NCBI GenBank assembly: GCA_016288495.1
Contig: JAEEZH010000099.1
Coordinates: 1 to 46,213 of the forward strand
DNA length: 46,213 nucleotides
Source of the DNA: Lachnospiraceae bacterium
Lineage (GTDB): Bacteria; Bacillota; Clostridia; Lachnospirales; Lachnospiraceae
Direction of reading: 5' to 3'
Shown here: positions 1 through 9,379 of the stretch, piece by piece
How positions within the stretch are numbered: the first letter of the stretch is position 1
Layout of the letters: the number at the start of each line of letters is the position of its first letter
Notes under the pieces: generated by a model
The model's database searches: none
Told to the model about the DNA's origin: nothing
Seen by the model: the letters and a program-made list of their open reading frames with translations, nothing else
Position numbers and translations under genes: made by a program

Positions 1-103
1 CGATATATTTAATTATCCTTTTTAATGTGGCTCCCGGATCCTTGAGCTTGGGCAAAGGGCCTCTCACTCGTCTTCCGGGTCCTCTTGGGGGGGTAGGGGG
101 CAT
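1..103 (-). CDS. Heterodimeric ABC exporter, second half (N-terminus only, cut by window edge)
   Basis: Only the first 34 codons are in the window. The ATG is at 103-101, with an AAGGA ribosome binding site a few bases upstream. The peptide opens with a Pro/Gly/Arg-rich tail (MPPTPPRGPGRRVRG) followed by LKDPGATLKRIIKYI. That tail-then-'L+NP..TL+R+L.Y' pattern is the usual start of the TM288-like half of heterodimeric ABC exporters. The upstream neighbour is a TM287-like half with a degenerate ATP site, which strengthens the reading that this is the partner carrying the canonical catalytic site. The rest of the gene lies outside the window, so the ATPase residues cannot be checked. Confidence 0.75.
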   Translation of the reverse strand, partial: MPPTPPRGPGRRVRGPLPKLKDPGATLKRIIKYI

Positions 104-128
104 TGTTTTTTCCTTAACTTTTTATTAA

Positions 129-1898
129 TTATACTCTTTCAGGATATGACATCAGGGTAGGGTCTTTATCAGCTTCAGTTACAACGATCCCCTGCAGCTG
201 GCAGACTTCACGGTATATCTCATTGCTCCTTATCAGTTCCTCGTGAGTTCCCACACCGTTTATCCTTCCTTCGTCCATGACCACGATCCTGTCCGAATCC
301 ATGACCGAAGCGATCCTCTGTGCGATTATTATCTTTGTGGTGCCGGGAATATATTTCTTTAACGCATCCCTTATCCTTGCATCGGTTGCAGTATCCACGG
401 CACTTGTGGAATCATCCAGTATCAGGATCTTAGGCTTTTTCATGAGGGCCCGGGCAATACAGAGCCTCTGCCTCTGTCCTCCGGAGAAATTGGTGCCTCC
501 CTGTTCCACATGGGAGTTGTATCCTTCCGGCATTTTCTCTATAAACTCATGGGCACAGGCCATACGGCAGGCGTTCTCACACTCTTCTTCGGAGGCGTTC
601 TCATTTCCCCAGCGCAGGTTTTCCAGAACACTTCCGGAAAAAAGCACATTCTTCTGAAGGACCACCGACACCTGATCGCGAAGGAAAGCCATATCGTAAT
701 CGCGCACGTCGGCTCCACCTACCTTCACACTGCCTTCGCTCACATCATAAAGCCTGCTTATCAGGTTTATGAGCGAGGTTTTTGCGGAGCCTGTGCCGCC
801 GATTATACCTATGGTCTCACCCGAAGCGATATCCAGGGTCACGTCATCCAGTACCGGCCGCTCGGATCTCTCATAATATCTGAAGGTCACATGATCAAAG
901 CTGATGCTTCCGTCCTTTATTTCCTTCAGGGGCAAGTCACATTGTTTAAGATCGCTCTCCTCATTTATGACCTCACAGATACGCTTTGCACTGGCCTGGG
1001 ACATGGTAAGCATCACCACGATGAAGGAGAGCATCAGAAGATTCATCAGTATATTCAGGCAATATGTCAGAAGACTCATGAGCTGACCCGTCATCAGCTC
1101 TTCTCCCACCACCATTATGGCGCCCCGGTGGCTGATGATCACTATACAGGAATAGACCGTCATCATCATCAGCGGCATAACCAGGATCACATGGCGCTCC
1201 GCCTTTATAAACATATCATAGATATTCTTACTGGCCTTGTTAAATCGAAGGGTCTCATAATCCTCACGGACATAGGCTTTTACTTCGCGGCATGCATTAA
1301 TATTTTCCTGGACGCTTTCATTAAGGGCGTCATATTTTTCAAAAACCTGTCTGAAATACACATGTGCCCTGGACATCAGAAAACCCACGGCCCCCGCCAG
1401 GAACAAGACCGCAACAAGATAGATGCACGCCAGCTTTGCGTTGATAAAAAAAGACATGGCCATGGCGAATATGAGGGTAAAGGGCGCCCTCATGGCCATA
1501 CGCAGAAGCATCTGATATGCGTTCTGCAGATTGGTCACGTCCGTTGTAAGCCTGGTGATAAGTCCCGAAGAGGAAAACCTGTCTATATTTGAAAAGGAAA
1601 AAGTCTGAATGTTTTCGAACATGGCCTTGCGCAGATTTTTCGCAAAGCCCGCGGAAGCCGTTGCGGCCATCACTCCTCCCGCCGCACCGAAAAGAAGTCC
1701 GGCTATGGCGATGATCACCATTATGAAGCCCGTTCTTATGATATGTCCAAGATCACCCTTCTCCACGCCGTTATCTATGATGGAGGCCATCATAAGCGGG
1801 ATGAGGGTTTCCATTATAACCTCACCTATCACACAAAGCGGCGTCATAACAGACGCCGCTTTATATTCTTTTATCTGTGCTGCAAGGGTTTTGATCAT
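129..1898 (-). CDS. ABC exporter half-transporter, permease-ATPase fusion, degenerate ATP site (TM287-like)
   Basis: A 589-residue exporter half: about six membrane segments (residues 20-300), then a nucleotide-binding domain. Walker A is GGTGSAKT (367-374), with Ala where Gly is usual. The Q-loop is Q415 and the signature FSGGQ is 471-475. Walker B is ILILDD (491-496), so the catalytic Glu is replaced by Asp496. The switch His is replaced by Gln527 (IIAQR). An Asp/Gln pair is what the non-catalytic half of TM287/288-type heterodimers carries, so the protein should work with the product of the gene starting at 103. The ATG overlaps the ileS stop by one base (TAATG), which suggests translational coupling. 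Substrate unknown; drug, lipid or peptide export are all possible. Confidence 0.92.
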   Translation of the reverse strand: MIKTLAAQIKEYKAASVMTPLCVIGEVIMETLIPLMMASIIDNGVEKGDLGHIIRTGFIMVIIAIAGLLFGAAGGVMAATASAGFAKNLRKAMFENIQTFSFSNIDRFSSSGLITRLTTDVTNLQNAYQMLLRMAMRAPFTLIFAMAMSFFINAKLACIYLVAVLFLAGAVGFLMSRAHVYFRQVFEKYDALNESVQENINACREVKAYVREDYETLRFNKASKNIYDMFIKAERHVILVMPLMMMTVYSCIVIISHRGAIMVVGEELMTGQLMSLLTYCLNILMNLLMLSFIVVMLTMSQASAKRICEVINEESDLKQCDLPLKEIKDGSISFDHVTFRYYERSERPVLDDVTLDIASGETIGIIGGTGSAKTSLINLISRLYDVSEGSVKVGGADVRDYDMAFLRDQVSVVLQKNVLFSGSVLENLRWGNENASEEECENACRMACAHEFIEKMPEGYNSHVEQGGTNFSGGQRQRLCIARALMKKPKILILDDSTSAVDTATDARIRDALKKYIPGTTKIIIAQRIASVMDSDRIVVMDEGRINGVGTHEELIRSNEIYREVCQLQGIVVTEADKDPTLMSYPERV

Positions 1899-4800
1899 TA
1901 TGCCTTTTTAACTCCGATATTGAGCATCTGACCGTTTATGTTCCACTCTTTCTCCGTCCCGGCATTCACGCCGTAGCTTACGCTTGCTGCAAGAACCTTG
2001 TCGGCAATGGGTTTCTCATTCTTCTTTATGATCTCACACAGTTCATCATTGCCGCTGAAGGTGATATCGATCCTGTCGGTCACCTCGAAATTGATCTCTT
2101 TTCTCATGGTCTGGATCTTGGAAATGACCTCCAGCACGTAGCCCTCTTCTATAAGCTCCTGTGTAAGCTGTGTATCCAGGACCACGGTGATACCCTTATC
2201 CGCCTGGGAGGTGAAGCCCTCCTTCTGGGTCATCTCTATGAGAAGATCATCCCTTGAAAGCTCTACCTGTGTGCCGTTTGCATCAAACTTAAGGGCGCCC
2301 TTTTCATTGAGCTCGTCCATGGCTGCGTTACCGTCCAGGGATTCCAGATGGGCCTTGATGGCTCCCAGCTGTTTACCATACTTGGGTCCCACGGTCTTAA
2401 GCTGGGGCTTGAAGCTGTAAGAAGTGAACTCCCTGACATCATCGGTGAAGATGACTTCCTTAACATTCAGCTCTTCCCTGATTATATCCACAAAGAAGCT
2501 GTCGGGCACGTTATCCGATTTTACCAGAAGACGGCTGACAGGCTGTCTGTTCTTTATATTGGATGAATTCCTGCAGGCACGTCCCATGACCACGATATCC
2601 AGCACGGTCTGCATATTATCTTCAAGAGTCTTGTCAATATATTTCTTATCTGCCACCGGGAAATCACACAGATGTATAGACTCGGGAGCAGACTTGTCTA
2701 TGCTGCATACCAGATTCTGATATATCTCCTCGGTCATGAAGGGTATCATGGGTGCGGCAGCCTTGGATATATCCACCAGAGCGCGGTACAGGGTCATGTA
2801 TGCATTGATCTTGTCCTGCTCCATTCCCTTTGCCCAGAATCTTTCACGGCATCTTCTCACATACCAGTTGGACATATCGTCCACGAAATCCTGCAATACT
2901 CTCGCCGCTTCGGGTATCCTGTAGGAATCAAGATTTTTATCCACCAGATCGACAGCGGTGTTGAGCTTTGAAAGAAGCCACTTGTCCATTACGGGAAGCT
3001 TATCATACTCCAGCTCGTACTTTGTGGCGTCAAAATCATCTATGTTTGCATAGAGCACGAAGAATGCATAGGTATTCCAAAGAGTGCCGAGGAACTTTCT
3101 CTGTCCCTCCTGCACTGCGTCGCCGTGGAAACGGTTGGGCAGCCAGGGAGCGGAGTTGATGTAAAAATACCAGCGTATGGCATCTGCCCCGTAGGTGGCC
3201 AGCGCATCGAAGGGATCCACTGCGTTACCCTTTGACTTGCTCATCTTCTGGCCCTTTTCATCCTGCACATGTCCCAGCACTATGACGTTCTCATAGGGAG
3301 ACTTATTGAACAGCAGGGTAGATTCGGCCATCAGGGAATGGAACCAACCCCTGGTCTGATCCACTGCCTCTGATATGAACTGGGCGGGGAACTGGGACTC
3401 AAAGAGTTCCTTATTCTCAAAAGGATAATGATGCTGGGCAAAGGGCATGGCACCCGAATCAAACCAGCAGTCTATGACCTCGGGCACTCTGTGCATTGTC
3501 TTGCCGCACTTGGGACACTTGATGGTGACCCCATCTATGTAAGGTCTGTGAAGCTCCACCTTTGCCGCCTCGGGATCGCCCGACATCTCGGCGAGCTGTG
3601 CCCTGCTGCCGATGCTCTCCTGATGATGACAGTCGTCGCACTCCCAGATGTTAAGAGGAGTACCCCAGTAACGGTTACGCGAGATAGCCCAGTCCTGAAT
3701 GTTCTCCAGCCAGTTGCCGAAGCGTCCCTTTCCGATGGACTCAGGTATCCAGTTGACCGTGTTGTTGTTTTTGATAAGGTCATCCCTGACTGCGGTCTCC
3801 TTTATGTACCAGGATTCACGGGCATAATAGATAAGAGGAGTGGAGCATCTCCAGCAATGGGGATACTCGTGCTCGAATTTGGGGGCGGAAAACAGCTTGC
3901 CCTCCTTATCCAGATCCACCAGCACATCCTTGTCCGCATCCTTTACGAACTTGCCGGCATAGGGAGTCTCCTCCGTCATCTCGCCCTTGCCGTTTACAAA
4001 CTGAACAAAAGGCATGCCGTATCTGGAGCAGACCCTGTTATCATCTTCACCGAAGGCGGGTGCGGTATGTACTATACCTGTACCGTCGGTCATGGTTACG
4101 TAGTCGTCGACTATCACATAATGGGCTTTTTTGCCGCTCTTTTCGGCAGCCTCCCCTGCACAGGCGTACAAGGGTTCATACTCACGGTATTCCAGTTCTT
4201 TTCCCTTGCACTCCGAAATGATCTCATAGGCCGGCGTCCCTTCTTCCCTCTCCAGACCGCCAAGGACGGTATCAAGAAGAGCCTTTGCCATGTAATAGGT
4301 ATATCCGTCCACGGCCTTAACCTTGGCATAAGTCTCATCAGGATTCACGCAAAGACCCAGATTCGAGGGAAGTGTCCAGGGGGTGGTGGTCCATGCCAGG
4401 AAGTAGGCATCCTCACCCTTTGCCTTGAATCTTACTATGGCCGAGCGCTCCTTTACTGTCTTGTATCCCTGGGATACCTCTGCGGTAGACAAAGGAGTCC
4501 CACATCTGGGACAGTAGGGCACGATCTTAAAGCCTTTATACAAAAGACCTTTCTTCCATATCTCGTTGAGGGCCCACCACTCGCTTTCGATAAAATTGTC
4601 GTCGTAGGTCACATAGGGGTCATCCATATCGGCCCAGAATCCCACCGTGCCGGAGAAATCCTCCCACATTCCCTTATATTTCCACACGGATTCCTTACAC
4701 TTTTCTATGAAAGGCTCCATGCCGTATTCTTCTATCTGCTCCTTGCCGTTAAGCCCCAGCAGCTTTTCCACTTCCAGCTCCACCGGAAGACCATGGGTAT

Positions 4801-5056
4801 CCCAGCCGGCTTTCCTGGGTACAAAGGACCCCTTCATGGTCCTGTATCTGGGGATCATGTCCTTGATGACACGGGTAAGCACATGACCTATGTGAGGCTT
4901 TCCGTTGGCGGTGGGGGGGCCGTCGTAAAAGGTATAGGTGGGGCCTCCCTCCCTTATTTTCATGCTTTTCTGAAAGATGTCTTTTTCTTTCCAGAACTTC
5001 TCGACGTCCTTTTCCCTGTCGACAAAGTTCATGCTGCTGTCAACTTTTGCGTACAT
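1898..5056 (-). CDS. ileS: Isoleucyl-tRNA synthetase, long (IleS2-like) form
   Basis: Charges tRNA-Ile with isoleucine in the cytoplasm. The 1052-residue class I synthetase has the HIGH motif HIGH (55-58) in the context PTANGKPHIGHVLTR and KMSKS at 604-608. The CP1 editing domain lies between them, including WTTTPWTLPSN (about 222-232) and DDYVTMTDGTGIVHTAP. CxxC pairs occur at about 182-185, 473-476 and 514-517. The motif GWDTHGLPVE and the length fit the longer, eukaryote-like IleS clade rather than the roughly 920-residue form. The ATG is preceded by GGAGA. The predicted leader is only about 35 nt, too short for a T-box. The exporter genes follow directly. Confidence 0.97.
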   Translation of the reverse strand: MYAKVDSSMNFVDREKDVEKFWKEKDIFQKSMKIREGGPTYTFYDGPPTANGKPHIGHVLTRVIKDMIPRYRTMKGSFVPRKAGWDTHGLPVELEVEKLLGLNGKEQIEEYGMEPFIEKCKESVWKYKGMWEDFSGTVGFWADMDDPYVTYDDNFIESEWWALNEIWKKGLLYKGFKIVPYCPRCGTPLSTAEVSQGYKTVKERSAIVRFKAKGEDAYFLAWTTTPWTLPSNLGLCVNPDETYAKVKAVDGYTYYMAKALLDTVLGGLEREEGTPAYEIISECKGKELEYREYEPLYACAGEAAEKSGKKAHYVIVDDYVTMTDGTGIVHTAPAFGEDDNRVCSRYGMPFVQFVNGKGEMTEETPYAGKFVKDADKDVLVDLDKEGKLFSAPKFEHEYPHCWRCSTPLIYYARESWYIKETAVRDDLIKNNNTVNWIPESIGKGRFGNWLENIQDWAISRNRYWGTPLNIWECDDCHHQESIGSRAQLAEMSGDPEAAKVELHRPYIDGVTIKCPKCGKTMHRVPEVIDCWFDSGAMPFAQHHYPFENKELFESQFPAQFISEAVDQTRGWFHSLMAESTLLFNKSPYENVIVLGHVQDEKGQKMSKSKGNAVDPFDALATYGADAIRWYFYINSAPWLPNRFHGDAVQEGQRKFLGTLWNTYAFFVLYANIDDFDATKYELEYDKLPVMDKWLLSKLNTAVDLVDKNLDSYRIPEAARVLQDFVDDMSNWYVRRCRERFWAKGMEQDKINAYMTLYRALVDISKAAAPMIPFMTEEIYQNLVCSIDKSAPESIHLCDFPVADKKYIDKTLEDNMQTVLDIVVMGRACRNSSNIKNRQPVSRLLVKSDNVPDSFFVDIIREELNVKEVIFTDDVREFTSYSFKPQLKTVGPKYGKQLGAIKAHLESLDGNAAMDELNEKGALKFDANGTQVELSRDDLLIEMTQKEGFTSQADKGITVVLDTQLTQELIEEGYVLEVISKIQTMRKEINFEVTDRIDITFSGNDELCEIIKKNEKPIADKVLAASVSYGVNAGTEKEWNINGQMLNIGVKKA

Positions 5057-5097
5057 ATTTTTTCTCCAATTTGGTATAAAAACAAATAACAGTCGGT

Positions 5098-5126
5098 ATT
5101 ATAGCACAAAGCATTTTTTGAAACAA
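5098..5126 (-). promoter_or_regulatory. Predicted sigma-A promoter of ileS
   Basis: On the minus strand, TTGTTT (5126-5121), a 17-nt spacer and TATAAT (5103-5098) preceded by TGC, an extended -10. The predicted start is about 35 nt before the ileS ATG. Confidence 0.65.
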
Positions 5127-5135
5127 GAGGACGGG

Positions 5136-5154
5136 AAAACGGGAATTTCTCCCC
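5136..5154 (-). terminator. Weak hairpin after the SGNH gene
   Basis: Just past the SGNH stop the minus strand reads GGGGA-GAAA-TTCCC and then GTTTTC. This is a short stem with a GNRA loop and a poor T-run. It may be a weak terminator separating the MBOAT-SGNH operon from ileS. Confidence 0.3.
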
Positions 5155-5159
5155 TGTTT

Positions 5160-6542
5160 TTACTGTGTGAACGCCCCCTGAAGGACCTGGGCGGCAATGG
5201 CGTTTGTAACGGCGTTGCGGTCTACGCCGGGCTGGGCCAGCATGAACTCATCCACATGACGGTAGAGAATGTCAAACTGGGTCTGCAATATGGACTGCGC
5301 CTCATTCAGATCCACATAAGGATACTTTTCCTTTTTGATCTCTTCCTTTGTGGGATGAGGCACTCCGTCGGGGAAGTAAGACAGAAGCTCTTCCTCCTGC
5401 TCTTCCTCATCACTTTCATCATCTTCCCATTCATCCTCCTCCGGTTCCTCTGCCTCATCAGGATATTCTTCCCTGTCTTCTTCAGCCTCCTCATCGTCAG
5501 ATCCGTCTTTTTCCTCCACCACAGCATGGGCCATAAGGTATTCCTTGAGGACCTTGATGTATTCACTCTTCAGATGTATCCCGTCGGAAGCGGCATTTGG
5601 GAAAAGAGCATTGTTTTCATCCGTCAAAACCTCGTTCACATCCAGATATACTATGCCCTCATCCTTCGCCACCTTTTTAAGGATCTCGTTTTTGGCATCG
5701 ATCTTGTCATTGGCCAGGCTGGGCCTTTTGGCGGCGGTATTTGCGGTCACATGTATGATGCTCTCCAGATATATGGTGGCATCAGGCTCCATCAGCTTTA
5801 TATAGTCGATAAGATTATAATAATAGGGTGAAAAATCCTTATCCCCCGATCCCATCTCGTTTATTCCAAACATTATGTAAACCTTTTTGAACCTGTGCTG
5901 GTTCAAAGCCAGTGCGTCCGTCACCGTCAGCTTTCCGAAAGGTGTGGAAACAAGCTGTTTTGTGGACACAAAGGTGATCTGATTGCTTTTTTCCGCATAT
6001 ACGGTTATATTGTCCAGGCCCGAATACAGGCCAAAGCCCTGCTGCCTGGAATCTCCTATGAACAGGGCGTCATCAAAGTATGACTCGTCCACCACCGTCC
6101 ATTCTCTTTTTTTCTTTTTCTTCTTCGATGAAGAAGTATCCTTCTCCTTCTCTTCTTCCACAGCCGGAGCCGGCTCGTCCTTTACGGACGCCTCCTTAAA
6201 CGATTCCGCCAGGGCAGCCACATCATCCGTTACCGGCACGGCCTCTTCCACATCCTCATCTTCGTAATCATCTTCCTCAAAGTCTTCATCCTCATCAACG
6301 GAGTCGGACACGGTCTTTCCTCCCAGGGCGGCAATATCTATCAGATCCTCATCTTTGACCTCCGTAGCTCCGCTCTTCAGATAATGGATGGCCGTACCCG
6401 CCAGAGCCTGCTGCTCCATGTAGGTTTCTCCGGTTCTGGGCAGAAAAACAGCCCCTGCCACAGTCATGACCAGCGAACTGATGACTATCAGCAGAGTATA
6501 ATGATTGGATATTATAAATTTTAATATCTTATTATCCTTCAA
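5160..6542 (-). CDS. SGNH/GDSL-type hydrolase-fold membrane protein paired with MBOAT acyltransferase
   Basis: A 460-residue protein with one N-terminal membrane segment (about 11-34), an acidic linker (about 83-100), a lysine run (140-145) and an SGNH domain. The SGNH motifs are IGDSRQ (Ser165), GINEMG (226-231) and SDGIHL (Asp330, His333), so the Ser-Asp-His triad looks intact. A second, very acidic stretch (about 346-397) then leads to a 60-residue tail with no motif I recognise. In MBOAT-SGNH pairs of the AlgI/AlgX, DltB/DltD and PatA/PatB kind, the SGNH partner moves or places the acyl group on a polymer outside the membrane; that role is inferred here. The start codon is TTG, 8 nt after GGGGAG and 21 nt past the MBOAT stop. 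Confidence 0.82.
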   Translation of the reverse strand: MKDNKILKFIISNHYTLLIVISSLVMTVAGAVFLPRTGETYMEQQALAGTAIHYLKSGATEVKDEDLIDIAALGGKTVSDSVDEDEDFEEDDYEDEDVEEAVPVTDDVAALAESFKEASVKDEPAPAVEEEKEKDTSSSKKKKKKREWTVVDESYFDDALFIGDSRQQGFGLYSGLDNITVYAEKSNQITFVSTKQLVSTPFGKLTVTDALALNQHRFKKVYIMFGINEMGSGDKDFSPYYYNLIDYIKLMEPDATIYLESIIHVTANTAAKRPSLANDKIDAKNEILKKVAKDEGIVYLDVNEVLTDENNALFPNAASDGIHLKSEYIKVLKEYLMAHAVVEEKDGSDDEEAEEDREEYPDEAEEPEEDEWEDDESDEEEQEEELLSYFPDGVPHPTKEEIKKEKYPYVDLNEAQSILQTQFDILYRHVDEFMLAQPGVDRNAVTNAIAAQVLQGAFTQ

Positions 6543-6563
6543 AAAACCGTCTCCCCGCAGTGA

Positions 6564-8003
6564 TCAGAACCTGAAATACAAAAACGGGTTATACGCGCCG
6601 TCGGTAAGCTGTACCACACTGAGCCAGAACAGGGCAAAGAGAATGATGGTCGCAGGTATCCTGTATCTGATCTTTTCATATTTTGCGGCCGGGAATGTGG
6701 ATGAGAACAGGGCGCCCACCGCAAGCCAAACATACATGACCCACGAAAATGACGACATCTCCATTCCGGCAAGAGGCTGTCCGAAAAACGGTGCAAACAG
6801 ACGCTTCATAAAGTCTCCGAGCTGTGACAGATCGGTGATGGCAAAAATCGCCCAGCCTACAGCAACGATAAAGACCGCATATATATGACCCAGGATACGT
6901 ACAAATATCTTTATGACTGCCGGCCATTCCCTGTTTCTTAAGAACAAAAGCAGGCCGTCCTTTTTATTGAACAGAAGTCTCTCAACACTGATGAATATAA
7001 AATAATACAGGCCCCAGATAACAAAATTCCAGTCTGCCCCATGCCAGAACCCGGTAAAAAGCCATACGATGAACAGATTGAGGTACATCCTAAACTTCCC
7101 TTTTCTGTTGCCTCCCAGGGGTATGTACAGATAGTTCCTGAAAAATCCCGTCAGGGTCATATGCCATCTCTTCCAGAAATCAGTCACACTGACGGCACTG
7201 TAGGGCGTATCAAAGTTTTTGGGAAGCTTAAAGCCCAGCATACTCCCCAGGCCGATGGCCATCAGGGAATAACCGTTGAAATCAAAATAGATCTGCAGCG
7301 TATATGCCGCCACTCCTATCCATGCAGCCTTGAAGGAAGCGTTCGCATATCCCATCTGGGCCAGGGTGTCCCACAGCTGGCCCATCCTGTTGGCGATGAG
7401 CACCTTCGAAGCCAGACCTATGGTAAAAAGCCTCAGACCGTCGTCAAGCGCGGCAAAGGAAATACGGCTTTCGGGAGCCTTTATGTTTTTTATTACATCC
7501 TTGTATATTACGATGGGACCGGCTATGAGCTGGGGGAACATGGCGATATAGACGCCCAGGTCTATGAAATTCTCTTCACACTCCACCTCTCCCCGATAGA
7601 CATCTATCACGTAGGACAGTATCTGGAAGGTATAAAAGCTGATGCCCAGAGGCAGGGTCAGCTGAGGGAAAAAGAAATCATTTCCGGTGACATTATTTAT
7701 CACATTTGTGAAAAAGAAACCGTATTTGAAGAACAGGAGCGCTCCAAGATCGAATACCAGCGCAAAAGCCAGAATAAGGGTTTTTTCCAGACGGCCCTCC
7801 ACTCCCTTCATGATCCTGGCGGCAATATAATTCACCAGGATGCTGATCAGCATCAGGAACACATATTTCGGTTCCCCGAAGGCATAAAAGACCAAAGAAC
7901 CCAGAAAAAGCACAGGGTTCTTAAGCTTAGGCGGTACCACGTAATATATGATTAAAAATACAGGTAAAAACCTGAAGATAAAACTGAGCGATGAAAAGAT
8001 CAT
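6564..8003 (-). CDS. MBOAT-family membrane O-acyltransferase (AlgI/DltB-like)
   Basis: A 479-residue polytopic membrane protein with the conserved MBOAT core. The segment FWKRWHMTLTGFFRNYLYIP carries His281, and FTGFWHGADWNFVIWG carries the presumed catalytic His321. The N-terminus MIFSSLSFIFRFLP is typical of this family. The family passes an acyl group, usually acetyl or D-alanyl, across the membrane to a surface polymer. The following SGNH gene is 21 nt away and is the likely partner. No DltA/DltC-like genes are adjacent, so O-acetylation of an exopolysaccharide or wall glycan is more likely than D-alanylation. There is no visible ribosome binding site, and a TATAAT lies only 2 nt before the ATG. 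Confidence 0.9.
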   Translation of the reverse strand: MIFSSLSFIFRFLPVFLIIYYVVPPKLKNPVLFLGSLVFYAFGEPKYVFLMLISILVNYIAARIMKGVEGRLEKTLILAFALVFDLGALLFFKYGFFFTNVINNVTGNDFFFPQLTLPLGISFYTFQILSYVIDVYRGEVECEENFIDLGVYIAMFPQLIAGPIVIYKDVIKNIKAPESRISFAALDDGLRLFTIGLASKVLIANRMGQLWDTLAQMGYANASFKAAWIGVAAYTLQIYFDFNGYSLMAIGLGSMLGFKLPKNFDTPYSAVSVTDFWKRWHMTLTGFFRNYLYIPLGGNRKGKFRMYLNLFIVWLFTGFWHGADWNFVIWGLYYFIFISVERLLFNKKDGLLLFLRNREWPAVIKIFVRILGHIYAVFIVAVGWAIFAITDLSQLGDFMKRLFAPFFGQPLAGMEMSSFSWVMYVWLAVGALFSSTFPAAKYEKIRYRIPATIILFALFWLSVVQLTDGAYNPFLYFRF

Positions 8004-8022
8004 GTATTATACCGTGCAAAGA

Positions 8023-8043
8023 GCCTATGCATCAAGCATAGGC
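8023..8043 (-). terminator. Stem-loop terminator after glyA
   Basis: A perfect 8-bp stem GCCTATGC / GCATAGGC with a 5-nt loop lies 30-50 bases past the glyA stop. On the minus strand it is followed by TCTTTGC, a short T-rich tail. Probable Rho-independent terminator of glyA, possibly leaky into the MBOAT gene. Confidence 0.55.
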
Positions 8044-8072
8044 CCCCTGTAGTGATTCAAAATTTCAGCGTG

Positions 8073-9311
8073 TCAGATAAGCGGATACTTATCCGTGAGG
8101 CTCTTAACTATGTCGGCAGCCTTTGATACTCCGGCTTCACCCTCTTTAACAACTATCGAAATAGCCTCTGCCACCTGATCCATATCAGCCGTATTAAGAC
8201 CTCTGGAGGTGACTGCGGGAGTGCCGAGACGGATACCGCTGGTCACGAAAGCCTTCTGGGGATCGTTGGGTATGGTATTCTTGTTCGCGGTGATGTGTGC
8301 GGCATCAAGAAGCTTCTCCACATCCTTGCCCGTCAGGTTCTGAGGCTGGAGATTAAGCAGCATCAGATGATTGTCCGTTCCGCCGGAAACTATGGAAAGA
8401 CCTCTGTTCAAAAGCCCGGAAGCAAGTGCCTGCGCGTTCTCAACCACATTCTTACCATACTCCTTAAACTCGGGAGAAAGTGCCTCCTTGAAGCAGACTG
8501 CCTTGGCGGCGATGACATGCATCAGAGGACCGCCCTGGATACCGGGGAAGATGGCCTTGTTGAAATTGAATTTGTCAGCAGCTTCCTGATTGCAAAGGAT
8601 GAGTCCGCCTCTGGGACCTCTCAGGGTCTTATGAGTGGTAGTGGTGACCACATCCGCGATGCCTATGGGACTCTCATGATAACCCGTAGCCACCAGACCT
8701 GCGATATGAGCCATATCCACCATGAGATAAGCGCCCACTTCATCCGCGATCTCACGGAACTTTTTGAAATCTATCTTTCTGGCGTAAGCGGAAGCGCCTG
8801 CCAGGATCATCTTGGGCTTGCACTCATTTGCGATGCGCCTCACTTCATCATAATCGATAAAGCCGTCGTCATTTACGCCGTAGTGTACGCAGTTAAAATA
8901 TTTACCGGACATATTCACCGGTGAACCATGGGAGAGATGACCGCCCTGATCCAGGTTCATGCCCATGAAGGTATCTCCCGGCTCCAGCATTGCAAAGAAA
9001 ACAGCCATGTTGGCCTGAGCACCGGAGTGGGGCTGCACATTTGCATAATCACAGCCAAAGAGCTGCTTTGCTCTTTCCCTGGCCAGATCCTCCACTATAT
9101 CCACGCACTCGCAGCCGCCGTAATATCTCTTTCCGGGATAACCCTCGGCGTATTTATTTGTAAGAGGGCTTCCCATGGCCGACATAACAGCCTTCGATAC
9201 CCAGTTTTCGGAAGCGATGAGCTCCAGGTGTGAATTCTGGCGCTGCTGCTCCTTCTCGATGGCCTCAGCTACCTCGGGGTCTACTTTCCTAAGTTCTTCA
9301 ATAGAATACAT
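8073..9311 (-). CDS. glyA: Serine hydroxymethyltransferase
   Basis: PLP enzyme interconverting serine + tetrahydrofolate and glycine + 5,10-methylene-tetrahydrofolate; it feeds one-carbon metabolism. At 412 residues it is full length. Visible motifs are LIASENWVS (31-39), [15 protein letters not shown] (52-66), [11 protein letters not shown] (198-208) and the PLP-lysine motif [16 protein letters not shown] with Lys228. The ATG is preceded by AAAGGAGAG. It has its own promoter and a stem-loop after the stop, so it is probably a single-gene unit. Confidence 0.98.
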   Translation of the reverse strand: MYSIEELRKVDPEVAEAIEKEQQRQNSHLELIASENWVSKAVMSAMGSPLTNKYAEGYPGKRYYGGCECVDIVEDLARERAKQLFGCDYANVQPHSGAQANMAVFFAMLEPGDTFMGMNLDQGGHLSHGSPVNMSGKYFNCVHYGVNDDGFIDYDEVRRIANECKPKMILAGASAYARKIDFKKFREIADEVGAYLMVDMAHIAGLVATGYHESPIGIADVVTTTTHKTLRGPRGGLILCNQEAADKFNFNKAIFPGIQGGPLMHVIAAKAVCFKEALSPEFKEYGKNVVENAQALASGLLNRGLSIVSGGTDNHLMLLNLQPQNLTGKDVEKLLDAAHITANKNTIPNDPQKAFVTSGIRLGTPAVTSRGLNTADMDQVAEAISIVVKEGEAGVSKAADIVKSLTDKYPLI

Positions 9312-9343
9312 ACATCTCTCCTTTACTGATTTTTACTCATGCT

Positions 9344-9373
9344 ATGATATTATGTTACAGTGTCTCTTGTCAA
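9344..9373 (-). promoter_or_regulatory. Predicted sigma-A promoter of glyA
   Basis: On the minus strand, TTGACA (9373-9368), an 18-nt spacer and TATCAT (9349-9344). The predicted leader is about 25-30 nt, with no riboswitch-sized structure before the ATG. Confidence 0.65.
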
Positions 9374-9379
9374 TCCGGA

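Noticed and set aside
510..1592. Long plus-strand open frame opposite the ABC exporter gene
   Set aside because: It is the antisense shadow of a clearly coding minus-strand gene, with no ribosome binding site and His/Cys-rich noise-like protein.
3428..5089. 553-codon plus-strand open frame opposite ileS
   Set aside because: Antisense shadow of ileS; no recognisable domain and no start signal.
8073..9311. Glycine riboswitch at glyA
   Set aside because: The predicted leader is only about 25-30 nt, too short for one.
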